In this document: positions 20,201 through 30,800 of the stretch, piece by piece
Layout: every line of letters starts with the position of its first letter
Numbering within the stretch: position 1 is the first letter of the stretch
Assembly: GCA_023078555.1 (NCBI GenBank)
Contig: CM041197.1
Coordinates: forward strand, 496,001 to 560,000
Direction: 5' to 3'
Length of the DNA stretch: 64,000 nucleotides
Source: Ulva prolifera
Lineage: Eukaryota > Chlorophyta > Ulvophyceae > Ulvales > Ulvaceae
Program-made: the position numbers and the translations under genes
The notes under the pieces: model-generated
Told to the model about the DNA's origin: nothing
Seen by the model: only the letters and a program-made list of their open reading frames with translations
Database searches by the model: none

Positions 20201-23200
20201 ATTCTGCGACAGCGGCAAAATCTGCGCAGTCAGCGGCCAGTGCGTGCCGTGCGGCGAGCGGGGCGAGCCCTGCTGCCAGCGCTCCTTCGGTGGGACTCTG
20301 GTATGTTCAGGTGACACTATGTGTGATGCAAACAGCGGCTGCTGCGGGACGACGTCCTGCGATGATGTCGCGTTCGGGTTCCGGCCAGGCGGCCCCCCGC
20401 CGGCCCCGCCCAGCACGCCCCTGCCTGTGGCGTCAGCTCCGCCACCGCAAGGTGTGGCCATCACCTTGCCGGACCCCGCCGATGGCTCCGCAGGGGCAGC
20501 GGCCATTGGGATTGCTCTGGACGCCTGCGGTGTTCTGACCGAGGCAGAATTCAATGTCACTCGGGATCAGGTGCGCCTCTCGAATAACGCTGCAATGGTG
20601 GCCATGTTTGCATCACTTGCATGCGCTCTGTACAAGTTTGTAGGATCACGCACCCTGACCATGAAATGGCGTATTCATGTCCGGAAGCACGTGTGTATGC
20701 ATGTGCCAGGCTCAGCACATAGACATGTTGTTGTGCAGTGCGCCGTGTGGGCACAGATCACGCGTGTGCGGTGCGAGCTCCCGCGTCGATCGAAGTTGTC
20801 ACCGTGATGGCTGTGGCCACTGCCCTGCAGCCAAGCTCCCAGCCCCCTGCGTGTTTCACGGGTCGACTAGCTGCTAGTAGCTGTGCTGCTGTCGTGAGCG
20901 GGGGGCCCTGAAGGCACATCGCCAGCGTCGTAGCGCAGCAGCCTGCACGAGTTGGCTAGTCTTATGACTGCCAGGTTGTCACATGGATCAAAAATCAATT
21001 TCTGACAAAGTATGCTACATGAAGTAGCCTTGACTCATGGTTGGACGCAGCCAGTGACTGAACTGGGCAGCGGCTGTGTGCAGGTGGTGGCGTTCATCGA
21101 TCGCTCCTCCGACGTCAATGCTGCGGGTGTCGCGAACGCCAACGTCTACTACATCATCACCTTCACCTCCGCTCTCCGAGACTTCACTGGCATCTCGTTC
21201 ATCACCAACACCAACCGCGAGGTCTCCCGCCGCGTCCAGCGCTTCGTCTGGCGCGGCGGCATCAGAGGGGAGGAGCGCAGCTTCCCTGCGGCCGCGCTCA
21301 ACGCCCTCGCGGACGGCTTCGAGAGCCTCTCGCGCACAGCCTCGGCCTCTGCCGTCGTGATCACTGCAAGCACGGTGACCACCACGGACAACACGGCCGA
21401 GACGGTAGCAGCGGCCCAGCGCCTGAGGACGAGCGTCACCTCGCTCGTGACCATCTCCGCTATCGCGCTGACGACACGTACGAATGTTGCGCTGCTCGAG
21501 CGCGTGGCGGCGCGGAGTGTGACTGGGCAGCTGCTCGTGTTCCGGACGTCTGTTTTCACACGGGTGGAGTCTCTGCTGATCACGTCCACCTCCACGGCTG
21601 GTGCGGGGCCATTTCACTGACCATTTGTAGTCAAAACTACTCTGTGGCTGTATGGCGTGACAGGAACATACTCTGTATCTGAGACTCATGATCAATGGAG
21701 TCACGTGGCCAAGCCGTGTTAGATGTGTGCGCATGAAGCAGGGCGCAACAAACCATAGCTGGCATGGGCATGCAGGGGGGATTGCCATTGTGATTGCCCT
21801 GGACACATCCTCCGCAGTCTCCGAGGAAGAGTTTCTCACCGCCCGAGCACAGGTGCGCTGCAGCATCGCATGGCACGACAACACATGCACCTGTGCGCGT
21901 GCTGCCGATGTTGTTGACGAGCTGCACTGGCACGTCTATCGGGCTGTTTGGTGCGTGCGGGTGGTCAGGTACACAGATACATCCATGTGGACGCCGCTGC
22001 ATGCATGTGTCAGATTCACGGCAGTGCTTGCTGTGCTTGTGTCAAGCACGTTCAACGACATCTACACCCATGTCTATGATGTGAGTACAAAGCGAGCAGG
22101 GTTGGTAGCACCGCGGGCAACGTCCACGGGAACAGCAAACCAACGCAATCAGCAACACGCAGCACCGTGCATGTGCACGCTGCATCTGTGCCAGGCTTCC
22201 CTGCTTTCGATGCATGCAGTGTTGCACTCCGGCCGCCCCTGCACACACTCTCCGACAATGACGAGTCGCACGCGTTTACTGCCACGCCTCACGTACTCGC
22301 TTTGCATGTTGCAAAGGGCCTTGACCCTCAAGCTTTGACAAGTTTGTGTGTTGTCATGCCAGCCTCTGTCAATTGCAAGATCAGGCTCCTGTTGCATCAA
22401 CTTGCGCCCCCTGCTGTGCCACACGAGCACCGTGGGACACCGGCTTACACAGCAGTGCTCAGTTCACTCCTTCAATCCACGAAGGCAGCACCGCTGTGCA
22501 GCTCATCTCCTTCATAGACAGCTCTTCGGGTGTCAACACTGCAGCCGGCGTCAATCGCAACATCTACTACGTCAACGCCTTCTCCACCGCCGTGCGCATC
22601 TCCACGCGCGTCTTCCTCTCCAACGCTGACCGCCAGGTGTCCCGCCTCATTGAGCAGTTCTTTATCTACCGCGGCGGCAGCATCGACGTCGGCATCAACC
22701 TCGCAGTCGGCATCGACGACCTCACGGCGCAGATCTCCGGCATCACGGTGTCCACCCCGGTGTGTGCATTGGTGGTCGCGGCGGGCTCCTCCTCCCGCAC
22801 CGCCGCCGTCGCCGCGGCAGGCCGCCTCCGCAGCAGCTACGGTGGCGGCGTGTCGATTGGTTGTATCCCGCTTGGGAGCGCATCCAGCGCAAACGTGGCT
22901 ACCCTCGCGGCGATTGCGTCGACCGGCCTCGACGGGGCCACTCTCAGCCGGCGCGCCCCGGCGGTCTCATCCATTGCGGCGCAGTGCGAGGCCGTGCTGC
23001 GCAGCCTCGGTGCGCACCTGCTGCTGCCCGCAAAGTACTACTAGCTAGTAAAAAGGGAAAAACAAGTACTACTAGCTAGTAAAAAGGAAAAGAAGGGACT
23101 ACTAGCTAGGAAAAAGGAAAAAAAAAGGTCTACTAGCTAGTAGCAGAAGATCCGTGGCATCACCGCCTCCTTGCAGTGTGACCTGCGCTCGTTGCCCGTT

Positions 23201-25720
23201 GCGGCCGAGTGCAATGGTTCTAGTGTCCTGGATTTCTGGGCCTGCTCCGCCACTACCAGCGCCCGCTGGTTGTCGTGCAAACAGGCCAGGTTATGATCCC
23301 AGGCCTGGTCTTGTATCACGGCTCATGCATTGCACACAGTGGCGCCATGCCAGTCGTGTGTTGAGATGGTAGTCCTCAGACACCAATGCCTCGCCCGACA
23401 CAACATGGTGTCACCGACCATACCTAGCGCCCTCTTGGAGCACATGCATGTACCATCGATCTATCATTTTGCCAGCCTGCACAATGCAGAATCTGCGCTT
23501 GAATTTCGTAACCTCTGCTACACAATGAGCTGGCGGCGGCTGCAGATGCTGACGGGGACGGCACGGCGGACACGGCGGATGCGTGCCCCGCAGACGCGGC
23601 GAAGGTCGAGGCCGGCCGATGCGGCTGCGGCACCGCCGAGACCCCCGACTGCGGCGACGTGACGCGCTGCCAAGGCGACCTCAACATCGGCATCACCCTC
23701 GACAGCTCTGGCTCGATCGGGACGGCCGACTTTGAAGCTGCGAAGGAGCAGGTGCGACTGCGCTGCGGCTCCTGCTGGTGATACACGCTGGCCCTCCGCC
23801 AGTATGAACTGCAAGCTGCTGCTTGACTGGCCGCAGATCCGGTATGATCAGTCATTTTATGCGCACTGTCTTCACTGTGTCTTCCTGGACTAAGCATCTG
23901 TTATTCCAGTCAGACCATATTGTTCCTTGGTCAGAGCTCGATGATTGAAATGCCCTTGCCAGGGGCTGTCGGGCTGCTGGCCACCACTGTTTGATCATCG
24001 TATGATAGATGATCAGGCCGCTTCAGCAGTTCTTTGCTCATGGAGTCCAGGCTAGCCGAGATAAGAAGCTTCTTAAGGGCAGCCAGCATGACACGTGCGC
24101 ACGTGCTGTGAGGTTCTACACACTTGCCTACGGGATAGCACATCACAGCCACTTGGTGTGGCTGTATTCGCGTGATCTACGCCACAGTTCCACGCTAACG
24201 TCTTCCGCAGCAACGTGATGCTCAACACGGGGACGCTCTTCTGAAACGTGTATTGTATCGCTGTGGTCACTGGCACAAGCAGCATAGAGTATCCCGGTAC
24301 ACGTAGCGGCATTGCCAGCATCGCTGTAACCCCCGCACGCAACACGATTTCGCTGTGCAGATCATCACCTTCGCATGCACTGGTAGCCATCGAGCATGGC
24401 CGAGCCCTGGATCCAGCGCGAGATTGTGACTGTGCAGATCATCACCTTTGTGGATGTCACATCCGGCGCAAGCACGACTGCAGGCGCAAACAGCATCCGC
24501 TACTACGTCAACGCCTTCTCCTCCTCCATCGTCGGCTCCACCGGCTCCTTCCTCGCCAACTCCAACCGCCGCGTCTCCCGCAGCATCCAGTCCAACATTG
24601 AGTTTGCAGCCGGCGGCACCGACATCGCGGCTGGCATCGAGGACCTCACAGCGCAGTTTCGCGGGCTCACGGGGCCCGTTGCTGGGCTCGCGGTTGTCAT
24701 CACAGACGGCCGGTCGTCGCGCGCTGCTGCAGAGGCGGCGGCCGATGAGCTGCGTTCGGTGGGTGTGACTGTGGCCGCGGTGGCGATCGGCGACGGCGTT
24801 GACCAGCCGACGTTAGAGGCGGTGGCGAGCACCGGGAGTGACGGTGAGGTGCTGGTGTTTGAGACAGACAGCTTTGAGGACATCGCAGGGCTCCTCGCGA
24901 CAGTATTCACCCGCATCGGTGCGCCACCATTGACCGCGTTCCAAGACGCATTCTGCCCATGTCACATCTTCTACTGCTCAAATGTGTTTGTCATTGCGTG
25001 ATGTCTTGGGTAGAATGTAACGTGGTCTCAGGTAATCCATGCCTTTTGCACATGCGGGCAACACGGCATGCAGCATAGGGCACATCAAGCACCATAGGTC
25101 GATGTTGCTGCTGCCATCTACTGGAGTGAAAGAAGTTTCAGCTGTGAGCAACTCGAATACGATTTCCTAGCACAGATCGCCCGAGTTCTTGTCAGGCTAG
25201 GGGTGGGGCGCTGTGTGCGGGTGCTTGCTGTGACTGGACCCTGAGTTTGGGCGGATTCGACGTGGATGCCCCTCTCCTGCCGCGAGTGCTTTGCGTTGTT
25301 CGTGTGCTTGCTCGTTTCCTGGTGGCGCTACCGGCGCCTCCGGCTTTGTCCTTGTAACACACCTAGCCCGCGGAAACAGCTGCAGTACCGCGCATGGGTA
25401 TGTGTGCTGTGGGGTACCTGACCATCGTTTCGGGGGTTTTGGTCTTTTAGTCTCACCGATCATTTTCGTTCCTTGCCAACGGCTTGAACGAACTACATGC
25501 CCATGTCCACTTGCCGGTTACTCTGAGCGAACACATGCTGCCACGCTGCGTGCTGCGTGCAGACCAGGACGGAGATGGCGTGGATGACTGCCGCGACGGC
25601 TGCCCCTCGGACCCTGCGAAGACGGCTCCAGGGCGGTGCGGCTGTGGCCGAGCTGAGCAACAGATGTGTGCCAATGCCCCGGCTCCTATCAGCCGCCAGG
25701 CCGTTGGCTTTGTTGTTTGA
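17140..25720 (+). CDS. VWA-A: secreted Cys-rich protein with three VWA domains and thrombospondin type 3 motifs (9 exons)
   Basis: Exons: 17140-17298, 19147-19476, 20019-20570, 21084-21600, 21776-21852, 22502-23009, 23546-23751, 24438-24918, 25563-25720, equal to 995 codons. Every exon but the first is supported by its counterpart in VWA-B, by phase (0,0,0,0/1,1/0,0/1,1/0,0/1,1) and by GTGCG/GTACG donors with CAG acceptors. Domain order: signal peptide; six CGxxGxxCC knots; VWA1; VWA2; TSP3 motif plus VWA3; TSP3 tail. VWA3 keeps the full MIDAS set (DSSGS, GGTD, ITDG) and so could bind metal and ligand; VWA1 and VWA2 do not. Exon 1 has an in-frame TGA right after eight GCA codons, so this copy may be a pseudogene or use another first exon. 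TGTAA at 25955 may be its poly(A) signal. Confidence 0.8.
17352..17670 (+). pseudogene. possible relic exon in VWA-A intron 1
   Basis: VADGTTCYFGCVIFAESG here and VADGTSDATTC in VWA-B (27914 on) are related. A further frame, ARAALQDGLGDNV (from 17584), matches LRAALQDILDDNV of VWA-B. Stops and frame changes break both copies. It may be an exon lost from the gene or simply intron shared by the duplication. Confidence 0.3.
18905..18966 (+). repeat. GGTGAATNT minisatellite
   Basis: About six to seven imperfect units of GGTGAATCTG-type sequence, for example GGTGAATTT, GGTGAATAT and GGTGAAACT, inside intron 1 of VWA-A. Confidence 0.85.
19147..19476 (+). CDS. VWA-A exon 2: Cys-knot repeats 1-3
   Basis: 330 bp, phase 0 to 0. 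It starts ADCGEKGQPCCPGDD and contains CGxxGxxCC three times (CGEKGQPCC, CGGVGEVCC, CGGFGELCC) with intervening paired Cys. The pattern is known from many predicted secreted algal and bacterial proteins and suggests disulfide-bonded knots. Donor GTACGT, acceptor CTGCAG. Confidence 0.85.
20019..20570 (+). CDS. VWA-A exon 3: Cys-knot repeats 4-6, Pro linker, N-terminal part of VWA1
   Basis: 552 bp, phase 0 to 0. The knots are CGALGQPCC, CGRTGEPCC and CGERGEPCC. A Pro-rich linker (PGGPPPAPPSTPLPVASAPP) follows, then GVAITLPDPADG and IGIALDACGVLTEAEF, the first strand and MIDAS loop of a VWA domain with DxSxS changed to DACGV. Donor GTGCGC. Confidence 0.85.
21084..21600 (+). CDS. VWA-A exon 4: rest of VWA1
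   Basis: 517 bp, phase 0 to 1, the same length as in VWA-B. It starts VVAFIDRSSDVNAAGVANAN and ends LLITSTSTA. It has the VWA alternation of strands and helices (VYYIITF, NALADGFESL, VTISAIAL), but the Asp of the third MIDAS motif is absent (VVITAS). Donor GTGCGG. Confidence 0.85.
21776..21852 (+). CDS. VWA-A exon 5: start of VWA2
   Basis: A 77-bp micro-exon, phase 1 to 0, equal in length in VWA-B. It encodes GIAIVIALDTSSAVSEEEFL plus a short tail. The MIDAS motif reads DTSSA instead of DxSxS. Acceptor GCAG followed by five G, donor GTGCGC. Confidence 0.85.
22085..22170 (-). repeat. dispersed repeat R1, inverted copy in intron 5
   Basis: The reverse complement resembles 7395-7490 (CACGGTGCTGCGTGTTGC ... 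CGCGGTGCTACCAACC ... GCTCGCTTTGTACTC). Confidence 0.5.
22502..23009 (+). CDS. VWA-A exon 6: rest of VWA2
   Basis: 508 bp, phase 0 to 1. It starts LISFIDSSSGVNTAAGVNRN and includes YYVNAFSTAV, RGGSIDVGINLAVGIDDL and VVAAGSSSRTAAVAAAGRL. The Thr and Asp of the MIDAS are replaced, so this domain looks structural. Donor GTGCGC. Confidence 0.85.
23035..23143 (+). repeat. 31-bp minisatellite in intron 6
   Basis: Units starting GTACTACTAGCTAGTAAAAA at 23035, 23066, 23097 and 23128, exactly 31 bp apart, about 3.5 copies. They alternate a CTAGCTAG core with A/G runs. Confidence 0.9.
23546..23751 (+). CDS. VWA-A exon 7: TSP3 motif and start of VWA3
   Basis: 206 bp, phase 1 to 0. With the G of the previous exon it starts DADGDGTADTADACPADAAK, a thrombospondin type 3 Ca2+-binding motif. 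CGCGTAETPDCGD follows, then NIGITLDSSGSIGTADFEAA, a canonical VWA MIDAS (DSSGS). Donor GTGCGA. Confidence 0.88.
24438..24918 (+). CDS. VWA-A exon 8: rest of VWA3
   Basis: 481 bp, phase 0 to 1. It starts IITFVDVTSGASTTAGANSI, keeps GGTDIAAGIEDL and LAVVITDGRSSRAA, the second and third MIDAS motifs, and ends ATVFTRI before G|GTGCGC. This is the only complete metal site among the six VWA domains of the two genes. A decoy acceptor with the same following bases lies 77 bp upstream (24354-24372). Confidence 0.88.
25280..25362 (+). repeat. dispersed repeat R1 copy in last intron
   Basis: It ends in GGCTTTGTCCTTGTAACACAC like the copy at 10003-10068, with the same TTTGCGTTGTTCGTG-type start. Confidence 0.6.
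25563..25720 (+). CDS. VWA-A exon 9: C-terminal TSP3 motif
   Basis: Phase 1 start: with the preceding G it reads DQDGDGVDDCRDGCPSDPAK, then GRCGCGRAEQQMC and a short tail to TGA. The tail after CGCGRAE differs from VWA-B. Confidence 0.82.
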
Positions 25721-26829
25721 CAGATGGTGTGAACTTGTATACACATGTGATCTGCACGATGTCATCGCTTGTAGGGTGGTGCCGGCCTGCGCGAGGCCAG
25801 GGCGGGCGGGGCACATTTTTTTCCTTGTTCCGTCCGGTCCGACACCAGGCAGGGTAGCGATGAAACATTGTTTTACAACAAGGCGGCCTTGGAGACAATC
25901 CTGGGCTGCTGGGCCAGGGCCAGGTGGTATGAGTGTATGAGTTTCCCGTGAACATGTAATCTGCTGTGTGATACATGTTCTTCATGCATGAGCCTTTGGC
26001 CGATTCCATGTCAAGCACATGTCGTCGCCCGCTGTCAAGACGGAGAATTGCCTCTTGAGAGTCCGCCTGGCAGTGCCAATATTCACGCGCCAGGTGGCCC
26101 CCTAGGACCAAGCAAGCCTTGAAATCTGCGCTGCCCCCTGCCTGCCGGCCAGCACGTCCATGCAATCTCTTCAAGAGTGACATCATAAGGGCGGTCTACG
26201 ATCAGCCGCCTGCCACAGCGTGGCCAGGAGGGACACCTCGCATGATCACGGACTAACGCCTGGCGCATGCCGGCTTCGGCTCGAGCGGTTTATTCTGAAG
26301 TTTGGCACGCATGCGTGTGAGTACAGCCCGCATCGTGACATCCTACTAGGACAGACCCTAGTAGGGTCTCCGTAGATGCAACTTGAAGTGGCCTGCGCAG
26401 TCGACAGCTGTCCATCACACTTGGATCGGAAGAAACTTACCCTGACACAGCCACGAAGCGCCGTCTACATCAAATTGAGCCTCAGAGTGGCTGCTGACAG
26501 CTGCCCCTCCTGAAGCTGTGCGAGCAAGGCATGCATCATATTACACGCTGCGGGCGGGGCGACTCGGACGAGCTCCTACACAGGCGACCACCTGCTGCGG
26601 GGGGGGCCTTATAAGTAAATAATTAGGACGTTGACCTGTGGGCCAAAACCACAGATCGCCACAGTGGTGCACTGCTGCCTCTCACATGCTTGGCCCTGGC
26701 TCCGTCAACTTGTCCTTGGGTGCTCGCTTTGTTTGCGGTGCCCGCCTTCTTTCCTTGTCGGTGTTGTATACACGACGTGGCCACCAAGGGTACGATTAAT
26801 GCCACGGACACACTGTGTGTGTTTATACA

Positions 26830-26876
26830 ATAGTGAACGGGAGAAGACAAACACCAAAACCGAATCTCATCCGAGC
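26830..26876 (+). repeat. inverted repeat pair, left arm
   Basis: GTGAACGGGAGAAGACAAAC ... ACCGAATCTCATCCGA. The reverse complement recurs at 27593-27641, 70 bp upstream of the VWA-B start, with about 85-90 percent identity by eye. Confidence 0.75.
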
Positions 26877-27592
26877 ACACTGTGAGCGAACTGGCAGCAC
26901 CGCGTGCACACGGCATCATGATGCCGTACAGGTCCGAAGTGTTCAAGGCTTCATTTACATCTGCAAGCTTGGAAGCAGATACAGATCTCGTGCGGAGATG
27001 GCAAGGGTGAGATCAGTCGTCTGCAATGTTGTGGCCGTACGCAAATCAGGGATGGATCTCGGGTGCGGCCGCGAATGTGGAGTGGGCACATCTAGATCTC
27101 CCGCCGGGCACGAGCACGTCCAAGACGATATCGCGCATTCCTTTACAGCTGCAGTGGCCACGTGTGTGCCACAAGAGACTGGACGGGTCTACAGGAAGAC
27201 ATAAAACATGAGTGTCGTACACGTAGCTTGAGCATTGTGCATGTTTGGCGACTTGCCAAATCGCCATCATCACTGCGATCCCGTCGGATCTGGCCAAGTT
27301 CAAAGCGCGCACCAACGGTTCAAGTTGCTGACGTCGAATCGTTCACCTGCACAAGTACCACAAGGGAACTTCACTGAGGTACCACTCGCAATTGCAAGGT
27401 ACGTGCGTTTGTGAGGGCTGGAAGTAAGCAGCAAAAACAAGCGAGTCAGCAAGTCTGCATGTACAGGTTCAGGACGACAGGCCGTGTGCGCTTTAAGCGC
27501 GACGTCACACGGTACCGCCCAATACTCCCTTCAGTCGACTGTTGTGAGTGCGGTTGTAGTGTTCGTGTGTGTGTGAATGTATGTTGATGTTG

Positions 27593-27641
27593 ATTCGGAT
27601 GAGATTCGGTTTCAGTGTTTGTTTTCTGCCGTTCACTCTTT
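27593..27641 (-). repeat. inverted repeat pair, right arm (promoter-proximal to VWA-B)
   Basis: TTCGGATGAGATTCGGTTTC ... TTCTGCCGTTCACTC is the reverse complement of the arm at 26830-26876. The arms are 716 bp apart. Confidence 0.75.
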
Positions 27642-27710
27642 TGTAACCCCCCATCAGTCGACTGAGTGGACTCGGCTCGACATACACAAAGCAGCCACAT
27701 GTAGCTTGCC

Positions 27711-27860
27711 ATGGCGCCGGCGCTGACCTGGCTCTTGACGACACTTTGCATCTTCACGGCGGACCCACGGCAAACAGCAGCAGCGGCATCGGTCCAAGAC
27801 GTGCACGCTGTCTCAGACGCGGCGGCTGCGGAGTCCTTGGCCGGAAGGAGTCTACTTCAG
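27711..27860 (+). CDS. VWA-B exon 1: signal peptide
   Basis: Fifty codons from ATG to CAG|GTGCGG. A hydrophobic core (ALTWLLTTLCIF) is followed by a small-residue region (TAAAASVQDV) and AESLAGRSLLQ. It is intact, unlike VWA-A. Chosen as start because its end matches VWA-A exon 1. Confidence 0.85.
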
Positions 27861-30800
27861 GTGCGGCCTCGTCCTACGACCCAGGCCATATGGAAATCGC
27901 ATTGATGTTCTAGCTACCAGTAGCCGACGGCACAAGCGATGCCACGACCTGTACCATGATGAATCTTGAGGCCGGACCGGCCGAATCCAAATTCGGGTTG
28001 GAAGTCTCTCGCGATCGCAGTGCCCATGCCATTCCAGTAACGATCACTGGCCAACTTAAGCACGCAGTCCCTAGCACGCGCATGTGGGGCAGGCGTGGTG
28101 CATTCTCCATGAACTCATCGATTCGACAACTTTGGCTGCCTCGCGTTGCGTGCTGCCCTGCAAGACATTCTGGACGACAATGTCGGCAACGTCTGCCTCC
28201 CACTGCGTGTTTCTCGCGCAGATGTACAGTGAACTCTTTAGAATGGACTAGGTGTGCGTCCATCAGTGCGGTCGGGAGGCGTTGATGATGACAGCTGCAG
28301 CCAGCGCAGGCGGCAACGACTTGAAAATGGAAGGTCAGCACACGAAACCCCGTCCTGAGCTCTATCAATCCAAGATTGGGGTAACTGTTTAGAATCACGG
28401 AAAATGAGCATCTGCTGCCTGCGTGCGCAAGCCACGATGCACGCAGTGTCCGGCTTTGACCATGAGTGCTTGGTACCAAGCGCTGAAAACGGGATCCATT
28501 CGTGTACTCTTTGAAAATAAAAGTTATCTTATGAACGTTGAGATGATCTTTAGAACAATCCTGTGGCAGAATTCGGCTGCCCAGTCGATTGCACACTCAG
28601 CACTGATGACAGTCGCGAGACACCTACATTCCCGTCGCGTCGTAATTTGGTTGTGACTACGGTCACAGTAGGCTAACGTGAGTTTCATTACAGCACGGCC
28701 ATCTGCGGCAGCACTCAATTGCAATGCAGTAGGGCAGGAACACCGGTGATGCCAAGGACAGAACGTAAGCAGCAGAGCTAGCAGAACATGGTTCAATGAT
28801 GCCATGCGCGGGCTGCTGTTCGTCTCATACAGGATCCTATGGTTGCTGCAGCAGCACTGAGCTCTCAGTGGAGACACAGTATCGGTGGACAGCCAGTCTG
28901 ACCGCCCTCAGCAGAAATCTCATCACTCGCGCGATGGCGAGTTCCTGAGCACACTGTAAATTGTCATGACTGTACCTACTAATGCTCGCCGGAGCCACAT
29001 GCACAGATACTTGTCATTGTCGGGGGGAGGTTTCACATTCAGTGGGTAGTGGACGGTATCGCAGCTAACCCCTCCTTTTCAGGGGATCGTGCACCATGCA
29101 TGGCTTCGATCCTGCGCGCAGCTTGTGGTGAATCGCAACGGCTACGTGTGCGTGGCCACCTCGCCGGGTGGCCCTGTGAGTTGCAAGCGGGCGCCTGAGA
29201 GGGGTGCCCTGCACCCCCTAGCCACCTGGTCACCCCCCAGCCACCTGGTGCGCCTGACAGGGGTGCCCGGGTGGTTGACCCCTTTGGCATTTGTGGTCCC
29301 GTTAAATCGGAGTTGTCAATGCCCTCTTCAGAACACAGCTCAATAACTTCAGATTCACTGTACTTTACAGAGGATATCACAGCTACCTGTGAAACTCTCA
29401 AGGAGGGAAGTCTTTGCAGACCAGTCGCGGCTGCAATCCACGATGTGGATTCCACATCCAACGTGCTGAAATGGGCCATGGTGCCTTGTTCCAGACATCA
29501 CAGCGCCTAATGTGTTCATGTGTCCACAACCGATCCATCGTGATCCCCCCCAGCCACAAATGAGTTCTCTCAGACTAGCACTGCCTGCAGACCGACGTCG
29601 ACTGTGGCGAAAAGGGCCAGGCCTGCTGCCCGGGCGCGGACAACAGAGACTGGTGCCGGGCGAGCAGACTCCCCGCCTCGGGGTCCCGCCGCTGCAGCGA
29701 CGACTCGGGCATCGGCACGTGCCTGGCGTGCGGGGGCCTCGGGGAGGCCTGCTGCCAGCAGCGGCCGGACCTCGGGCCGGAGTGCGCCCGGCGCGCCGTG
29801 TGCATGGGCTCGCGGTGTGAGCCCTGCGGCGGATTCGGCGAGCTGTGCTGTGCTTCCGCCACGCGGTCCTGTGTGATGCGCGGCCGGTTCTCTCGAGGCT
29901 GCACCGAAGGCCGTTGCTCGACCGTGGAGGTGCGGCATCCAAACGGCCGTGGGCTTTCCTGTTCGCAGCTTATGCCACTCATGCTTGTAACTCATGCTTT
30001 GTTGCGTGGGATCGCTCTTGTCCGTGTGGCGGATGCAGTTCCTGTGGTGCCACCGCGGGCTGCCTCACATGCATATACCGTGTCCTTGTAACGGATCGGG
30101 TGTTGCGTCGCAGGCATGCCGTGCATGCATGTCTTCTTGTGCCGTGCTTCAGTGGAGGCGCCTGCGCTGTGGGCCACCACTAGCAATGCATGGAGGCACG
30201 GTTGTTGCAGCAGTGCAAGGCTGCTTAGGCTGAACCACGCCGAGGTACCATACTTTCCAATGCCCTTGTAGCCTCGCGTGCTGCAACGTCATAACCATGC
30301 ATGCCAAATTGCAGCTACGGTGATGGGCTGTGTTCACAAGGCCACACTATGGCATGTCTAGAGCGGCAGCGCAGAATGGCATGCACTGTAAAACCTGCCG
30401 CAAGCAGCAACAAATCTACAATACAACAGTGCACTCACACGTACGATGGATCCGGCGCCGGCCATGCCATCACTGGCATGCACACGTGCTCCAAGGATGT
30501 TCCTCTCCCCATGATGTGATTGATTTCCTGCAGGGACCCTGTGGCGCACTTGGCCAGCCCTGCTGCCTCGACGAGGACAATCGTGCCACCTGTTCCCAAG
30601 GTAGTTTCATACCTTCTGGAATTGGCTTGCTGTGCTCCGGCGACAGCACATGTATTGCATGCGGCCGCACCGGCGAGCCCTGCTGTGAGGCGCAGGCCCG
30701 CTCCTCTGGCCGGGGCCGCTGCGACGACGGCAACATCTGCGCAGTCAGCGGCGAGTGTGTGGCCTGCGGCGAGCGGGGCGAGCCCTGCTGCCAGCGCCCC

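Larger units (their letters stand above)
25721..27710. other. spacer between VWA-A and VWA-B
   Basis: No coding region is supported. It contains a TGTAA (25955-25959), a hairpin near 26344-26372 (CCTACTAGG/CCTAGTAGG), an R1-like repeat (about 26698-26775) and one arm of an inverted repeat pair (26830-26876 and 27593-27641). Confidence 0.5.
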
